Source of the DNA: Lindgomyces ingoldianus
Lineage: Eukaryota > Ascomycota > Dothideomycetes > Pleosporales > Lindgomycetaceae
Length of the DNA: 64,000 bases
Assembly: GCF_010093535.1 (NCBI RefSeq)
Contig: NW_022985169.1
Location: forward strand, 413,660-477,659
Direction: 5' to 3'
Shown here: positions 59,067 through 64,000 of the stretch, piece by piece
Layout: each line of letters starts with the position of its first letter
Numbering within the stretch: position 1 is the first letter of the stretch
Program-made: the position numbers and the translations under genes
Notes under the pieces: generated by a model
Databases searched by the model: none
What the model saw: only the letters and a program-made list of their open reading frames with translations
What the model was told of the DNA's origin: nothing

Positions 59067-61668
59067 CTTGTCGTTCAGCAAAAGACATTGAATTAGCATA
59101 TTGTATTCTGTTAGGGTAAGTGGCGGCGAACCATCAAGACTATAAAGGGCTTAAATGCTCCCGCATCGGGAACGCGTATGGAAGATTATATATACTTTGA
59201 ATAGCGGGCCCATATTCGGCTGCTCTTGTGCTAGTCACCCATGGTGTTTAATGGAACGTAACTGTTACTGCCAGTAGTGTTTTTGGTGCGTTACTATCGG
59301 CAATAGAGTTTTGTTCTTCCGGATAGAGTGAATTTAAACGGCCTTGCGGGCAGTAACAGCAACTGCTAAGTTAACTAAGGGGAGAGTTACTGTTTAGTAT
59401 ATTTACTGCAGTATCTAGTGTTTCTAAAGGCTCTAGAGAGCTTAATTTTAATACAATCTTGCTAATATAGTTGCAGATATTAGTTTAGCACTAAGCAAAC
59501 AAGTCTGTAGAGCCTTAAGTATAGAAGGTACTAGCTAGTTATACTTAATTATAATTGTTCTTCTAGCTTTACTAAAGCGCCAAGAAATTATACAGTATAG
59601 GCAGTTACTGTAGTACCCAGAGCCTTATTATCTATACAGTAACAGAAGACAATTCACTTTTGTTCTAACTGCTAATATATTGATACTATCAGTAGCAGTA
59701 GCAACAGTACTACGTTCTAGTAAATACCATGTAGTCGCCCCGAGCAGGCTTAGATATATTTGGGCCGTGTGATCATGTTGTCAACTTCAACGGAGCAAAT
59801 ATGTTTGCTGAGAACATCTACCTCGCTTACAAAAGCTTCCAACTCATCAAGATTTGCCTTTAGTAGGACTCTCACCTCTTCTTGATATTAGTGCATCTCA
59901 AATGCTGTACCGCTTTCAAGCGTAGTTTGTATCTACTACTGTAAGAATAACTAAATTAATTCAACACCGCCCAAGCCCATGACTCCGTTGATCTATGGCA
60001 GTTTTCGTAAGTCAGCTCTCGTTAAGTCGGCTTGGAGATCCTTAGTAATTTGATTCTACTCGAGATCCATAATGCGCAGCTGATCACGCTTAATAAGGTT
60101 GCATGTCCAGATCGTATACGCTTTATTTAAAATGTCCCGTTAAATTTACAACATAAAACTGTATCTTGTGCACCTTTGAGATCCAGGCCCACCTAAAGAT
60201 TCACCTGGGGATTCATATTTCCTGGATCTGACTCGGTGTTTTGTAATCCGGTTTACAACGAGGTCTACTATCTCGTTTTTCATGTTACGTAATTGTTGGG
60301 ACTTACTGGGGTCGTGACACTTGAACGAGCATAGTTTCGCAAGGAATTTTGGATTTTTGCAGGCTATTTATTAGAGTGCCTTGAAGCTCCTGAGAAACTA
60401 GCAGTGGATGGCTCAGAGCCCACATCTACTTCTTACATCTTGGAATAGGTCGGCTTCTTTGGACGCTTGTTATATTTCTTAGAGGTAAGAGAACTTTTTG
60501 GGAAAGTGGCTAATAATTTACTAGCTATTTGCTCCAACGGTAAGCAGCTTGGCCCTGCGCACCAGCGCCAGGATCTTTGACGTATTGAGAGCCGCATGGA
60601 AGGCCTAAATCACACGGAGTTGGGATAATGGACGGAGCTATTCTAAATCTGGACTTGCCACACGAGGTAGGAGGATCAGATAGTTAAGCAACACTGATCA
60701 GATGGTGGCAAGATCACATTGTTCATATAGAAGGCAATTGAAAAGATCCGCGTTGTGCAGACCTTTTGCCCATGTCGTTCCAATATTTTGCCTGCCCAAG
60801 CTAAGTCCACCGTTTAGATTTGCACTATAGTTGAATAGGTCTATGGAAAGTATGTCCATTTTCGAGCTAGAGCTTAAATAGAGTGAATTGCTACCGAGAC
60901 GTGACTAGGTGAGTATTAATAGCCGCTATACAAGACGTACGCGAACGGCAGTTACTTGCTTAAGTAGCCGACTTATACACCATCTGATATTTAATTTTAT
61001 AGTTCTTTTGGGCTTTTAAAGTATAACTTGTTATTATTTTTAATAATAAGTTTATACTGCTATAAATAACTTTTAAATTTCATGTAAAGTAAAAAGCTAG
61101 CATTGAACGTACAGTTGCGGGCACGCTAGCAGAATAATCACGGCTGTATCTAATTTAATATGTATGGACATGCAGAGATATGTCCCTCCTACTCACCCGC
61201 AAATGCTTCCATTTATTCCTTTGCCCTATTCTCAAAACTCACTAGAGCAAAACTATCGCATCATCGCACTATCTTGAACACCTTCGAGGCTCCCCTGATT
61301 ATCCGGGTTGCCGGTTGTTTGGTGTTCTTGGCGCCCAATCGTTTTCTTGTCGTTCCTTGGGACCTTGACCACCTGCTTGATGTGGCAGCTCGTATGAGTG
61401 TGCCAATTTGTCTATCTCAAGTATTTTAACTCCTCCTGCCCGTCGTGATCACGCCTGAACAGCGGTGTTCCCTCCTGTCCTATCTTTCATTCTCATTTCA
61501 CGCAGGGTGCACGTCATTCGTCATCTTTCCAAGGTTCGCTTGCGACTTAGATTCGATACGAAAGCGCCAGTCAATTTCGGCAACTGCCGTCAATCTCAGA
61601 CGCGATCGCATTAAGTAGAATCCTCTTCAAGGCTCTTTTCGAGTCGTCGCGGGTCCCCAGGCGTCACC
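59067..61668. other. Long spacer with AT-rich and decayed segments
   Basis: AT-rich, TpA-rich patches at 59340-59720 and 60980-61120 suggest old RIP-affected repeats. A decayed minus-strand frame is listed separately. The last 500 bp is presumably the DPPIV promoter. Confidence 0.4.
59754..60610 (-). pseudogene. Decayed frame of unknown identity
   Basis: On the minus strand from about 60594: MRLSIRQRSWRWCAGPSCLP, KLLATFPKSSLTSKKYNKR, PKKPTYSKM then stop. Further on: LIKRDQLRIMDLE, stop, NQITKDLQADLTRADLRKLP, stop, INGVMGLGGVELI, and EEVRVLLKANLDELEAFVSE, VDVLSKHICSVEVDNMITRP to a stop at about 59755. Charged helical segments interrupted by TAA/TAG suggest a gene remnant. Family not identified. 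Confidence 0.35.
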
Positions 61669-64000
61669 ATGTATTTGCTCGCTTTGTTCGCATTAAGCGC
61701 CCTGCTGGTTTACGCCATTGAGCCACCGCGATTCCCCCACCAACCCCTCGGGAATGGCACAAAGCTTTTGACCTACAACATCACTACGGATAATCCAGGG
61801 CCGCTTATTCCTTCCACGCGGACCCTGAGCTGGGTCGGCACCGGCCAAGATGGCGAGTACATATACAAGGGTGACGATGGGTCCCTCGTTTTCGAAAACA
61901 TTGTGACCGGCAATCAGACTACCTTTCTTTCCGCTGACAAGGTGCCCGCCAATTACAGGGAGTACTGGATCTCGCCGGACGCGAGCCGCGTTCTTTGGTC
62001 TATCAACTACACCAAGCAATATCGCCATTCGTATTTTGCGGACTACTTGGTACAAGACGTGGCTTCTGGGGAAGTGCAGTTGCTCGTTTCCAATTCCACT
62101 GGCGATATACAATATGCAGAATGGAACCCGGCATCTTCATCTCAAGTCGCGTTTGTGCGAGGCAACAATCTCTTCATCTGGAACAACGGAGACATTTCGC
62201 AGATCACGACCAATGGCGGTCCGGACATGTTCAACGCCGTCCCGGATTGGGTGTACGAGGAAGAAATCTTCAGTGATCGATTCGCGCTATGGCACTCTCC
62301 CGATGGAAAGTATATTGCGTTTCTCAGCTTCAATGAGACAGGCGTCGAGACTTTCCGAGTGCCATACTACATGAATGGCCAAGCTATTGCTCCATCCTAC
62401 CCGCGAGAATTGGAGCTGCGTTATCCGAAAGTTGGGAGCAAGAATCCAACGGTGGCATTCAGTCTTGTGGAAGTCGATGCTCTGACAACTACTTCATTGC
62501 CGGTGGGTGCATGGCCAGAAGACGATATCGTAATTGGCGAAGTTGCGTGGGTGACGGACAAGCACGACAAGGTCATTTACCGTGCTTTCAACCGAGTGCA
62601 GGATCGTGAAAAACTGGTATTAGTAGATGTCGCTTCGTATTCCTCCTCCGTGGTACGTGAGCGGGATGGTTCAGACGGGTGGCTTGACAATAATCTAGCA
62701 ATTACCTACATTGGATCGCTTGGAAACTCCTCCGCAAATGCAAGCACGAACTACTATCTGGATATGTCAGACGAAAGCGGCTGGAATCACCTTTACCTAT
62801 TCCCAGTTTCTGGAGGCGAGAAGATCGCTCTGACTTATGGAGAATGGGAAGTTGTTGCTATCCTCAAAATCGATGCCGAACGCGGGCTAGTCTACTACAC
62901 ATCCACTGAGCATCATAGCACCGAACGGCATATTTACTCAGTCTCATACAAGACATTGAAGAAGACTGCTCTAGTTAATGATAAGGTTCCTGCAGTCTGG
63001 ACGGCATCGTTCTCTTCAGGTGGGTCCTTTTACGTGCTTCGGTACGCTGGACCAGATGTTCCCTATCAAGAGCTCTATTCTATAAATTCTTCGACCCCTA
63101 TTCGCACAATTGTCTCTAATGAGGCTCTCTATAATACCCTTCAAACCTACAAACTCCCGAATATCACCTATGCTGAGCTTGAGCACCCATCTGGACACAG
63201 ACTCAACACTATGCTGCGCCTCCCACCAAACTTCTCTCCAGATAAGAAGTACCCTGTCCTCCTAATTCCTTACGGCGGGCCTGGTGCGCAGGAAGTATCC
63301 AAATCGTTCGTATCCCTCAACTGGAAAGCCTATATCACGTCAGACCCTGAGCTCGAATACATCACCTACACAGTTGACAATCGCGGCACGGGGTACAAGG
63401 GGCGTGCTTTCCGCTCTGCAGTTACTTCTAACCTCGGAGACCTCGAAGCCCAGGACCAAGTCTGGGCCGCGAGGCAACTGGCTCAAAATCCGTGGGTCGA
63501 CCGCGAGAAGATTGGAATTTGGGGTTGGTCTTATGGAGGCTACTTATCTTCGAAGGTTCTCGAGCTCAACGACCCAATCATCTCCCTTGGTCTCATTACG
63601 GCTCCTGTATCCGACTGGCGCTTCTACGACTCCATGTATACCGAACGCTACATGAAGACTCCGACCCTCAACCCGGGGGGCTACAACAAATCTCGAGTAC
63701 ATGATACCACCGGGTTCAAGAACGTAGCTGGTGGCTTTCTCATTCAGCATGGGACTGGGGACGATAATGTACACTTCCAGAATTCGGCTGCGTTGGTGGA
63801 TTTACTCATGGGAGACAAGGTCAGCCCGGAGAAGATGGCCGCGCAATGGTTCACGGATAGTGATCACAGCATCGTGTATCATAACGATGGTAAATTCCTC
63901 TATAGACAATTGAGCAAGAAGCTGTACGAAGAGAAGAACAGGAAGGGACCGAGTGGAGGTGGGCATCAGTGGAGTCGGCGGTGGGCTTTTGGGAGAAGGT
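61669..64000 (+). CDS. dpp4: Secreted dipeptidyl peptidase IV, 3'-partial
   Basis: Open from ATG 61669 to the window end: 777 codons, no intron, no stop reached. Fungal DPPIV is about 765-780 aa, so nearly complete. Releases X-Pro or X-Ala dipeptides from peptides outside the cell. Signal peptide [16 protein letters not shown]. Beta-propeller domain with the double-Glu specificity motif [20 protein letters not shown]. Catalytic alpha/beta-hydrolase domain with [14 protein letters not shown], nucleophile GWSYGGY (Ser about 621), Asp in GTGDDNVHF (about 699) and His in DSDHS (about 733). Many NxS/T sites fit a glycosylated secreted enzyme. Members of this family in aspergilli are induced by protein as nitrogen source; nothing here tests that. 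Intact. Confidence 0.96.
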   Translation, partial: MYLLALFALSALLVYAIEPPRFPHQPLGNGTKLLTYNITTDNPGPLIPSTRTLSWVGTGQDGEYIYKGDDGSLVFENIVTGNQTTFLSADKVPANYREYWISPDASRVLWSINYTKQYRHSYFADYLVQDVASGEVQLLVSNSTGDIQYAEWNPASSSQVAFVRGNNLFIWNNGDISQITTNGGPDMFNAVPDWVYEEEIFSDRFALWHSPDGKYIAFLSFNETGVETFRVPYYMNGQAIAPSYPRELELRYPKVGSKNPTVAFSLVEVDALTTTSLPVGAWPEDDIVIGEVAWVTDKHDKVIYRAFNRVQDREKLVLVDVASYSSSVVRERDGSDGWLDNNLAITYIGSLGNSSANASTNYYLDMSDESGWNHLYLFPVSGGEKIALTYGEWEVVAILKIDAERGLVYYTSTEHHSTERHIYSVSYKTLKKTALVNDKVPAVWTASFSSGGSFYVLRYAGPDVPYQELYSINSSTPIRTIVSNEALYNTLQTYKLPNITYAELEHPSGHRLNTMLRLPPNFSPDKKYPVLLIPYGGPGAQEVSKSFVSLNWKAYITSDPELEYITYTVDNRGTGYKGRAFRSAVTSNLGDLEAQDQVWAARQLAQNPWVDREKIGIWGWSYGGYLSSKVLELNDPIISLGLITAPVSDWRFYDSMYTERYMKTPTLNPGGYNKSRVHDTTGFKNVAGGFLIQHGTGDDNVHFQNSAALVDLLMGDKVSPEKMAAQWFTDSDHSIVYHNDGKFLYRQLSKKLYEEKNRKGPSGGGHQWSRRWAFGRR

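Noticed and set aside
59252..59720. Possible MITE with ends resembling GAACGTA-ACTGTT in inverted orientation
   Set aside because: The match needs gaps, decays after about 20 bp and has no flanking direct repeat.

Overview
The window is nuclear DNA from a filamentous ascomycete (Pezizomycotina), probably Eurotiomycetes/Eurotiales-like. The evidence is many short introns (48-66 nt) with GTAAGT-type donors and CTAAC/CTGAC branch points, a cytoplasmic dynein heavy chain of the nudA type, Zn2Cys6, fungal-rhodopsin, BBE-like, PAN and Ctr/FRE families, a secreted DPPIV, and repeats carrying the C-to-T (CpA to TpA) scars of repeat-induced point mutation (RIP). All gene models were built by eye; exon joins were checked for reading phase.

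Layout. 1-8787: 3' two thirds of the dynein heavy chain gene (+). 8788-11090: no gene seen. 11091-12473: coiled-coil protein of unknown function (-). 12873-14300: decayed FAD amine-oxidase-like gene (-). 15035-16118: PAN-domain membrane protein with two lesions (-). 16604-18076: GT31-like glycosyltransferase with a C-terminal PAN-like region (-). 19095-20768: Zn2Cys6 regulator with an apparent one-base frameshift (+). 23158-23814: Mutator-type non-autonomous element with a 10-bp target duplication. 26195-28586: Cys-rich seven-TM membrane protein of unknown family (-). 29020-30695: LTR debris. 31125-31241: hairpin. 32646-33242: MARVEL protein (-). 33737-35469: BBE-like FAD oxidase (-). 36117-40160: 4.0-kb RIP-destroyed terminal-inverted-repeat element. 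40877-42029: fungal rhodopsin-domain protein (+). 43187-46062: HAK/KUP potassium transporter, eight exons (+). 46542-48340 and 50412-51715: two decayed coiled-coil genes flanking an intact SGNH-hydrolase-like gene at 48983-49921 (+). 53222-59066: two ferric/cupric reductase genes and a Ctr copper transporter, all on +. 61669-64000: secreted dipeptidyl peptidase IV, open at the window end.

How genes work together. The clearest functional unit is the metal-uptake block. Two bis-haem flavin reductases would reduce Cu(II)/Fe(III) at the surface and the Ctr permease would import Cu(I). The promoters of the first reductase and of Ctr carry TGCTCA boxes resembling known fungal copper-starvation elements. 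The PAN protein, GT31 enzyme and zinc-cluster regulator at 15-21 kb are adjacent and could be a small surface-glycan locus, but two of the three carry lesions.

No tRNA, rRNA or CRISPR was recognised. The main novelty candidates are the 4-kb TIR element with a fossil polyglutamine tract, the seven-TM Cys-rich protein, the MULE-type element, and the hairpin at 31.1 kb.
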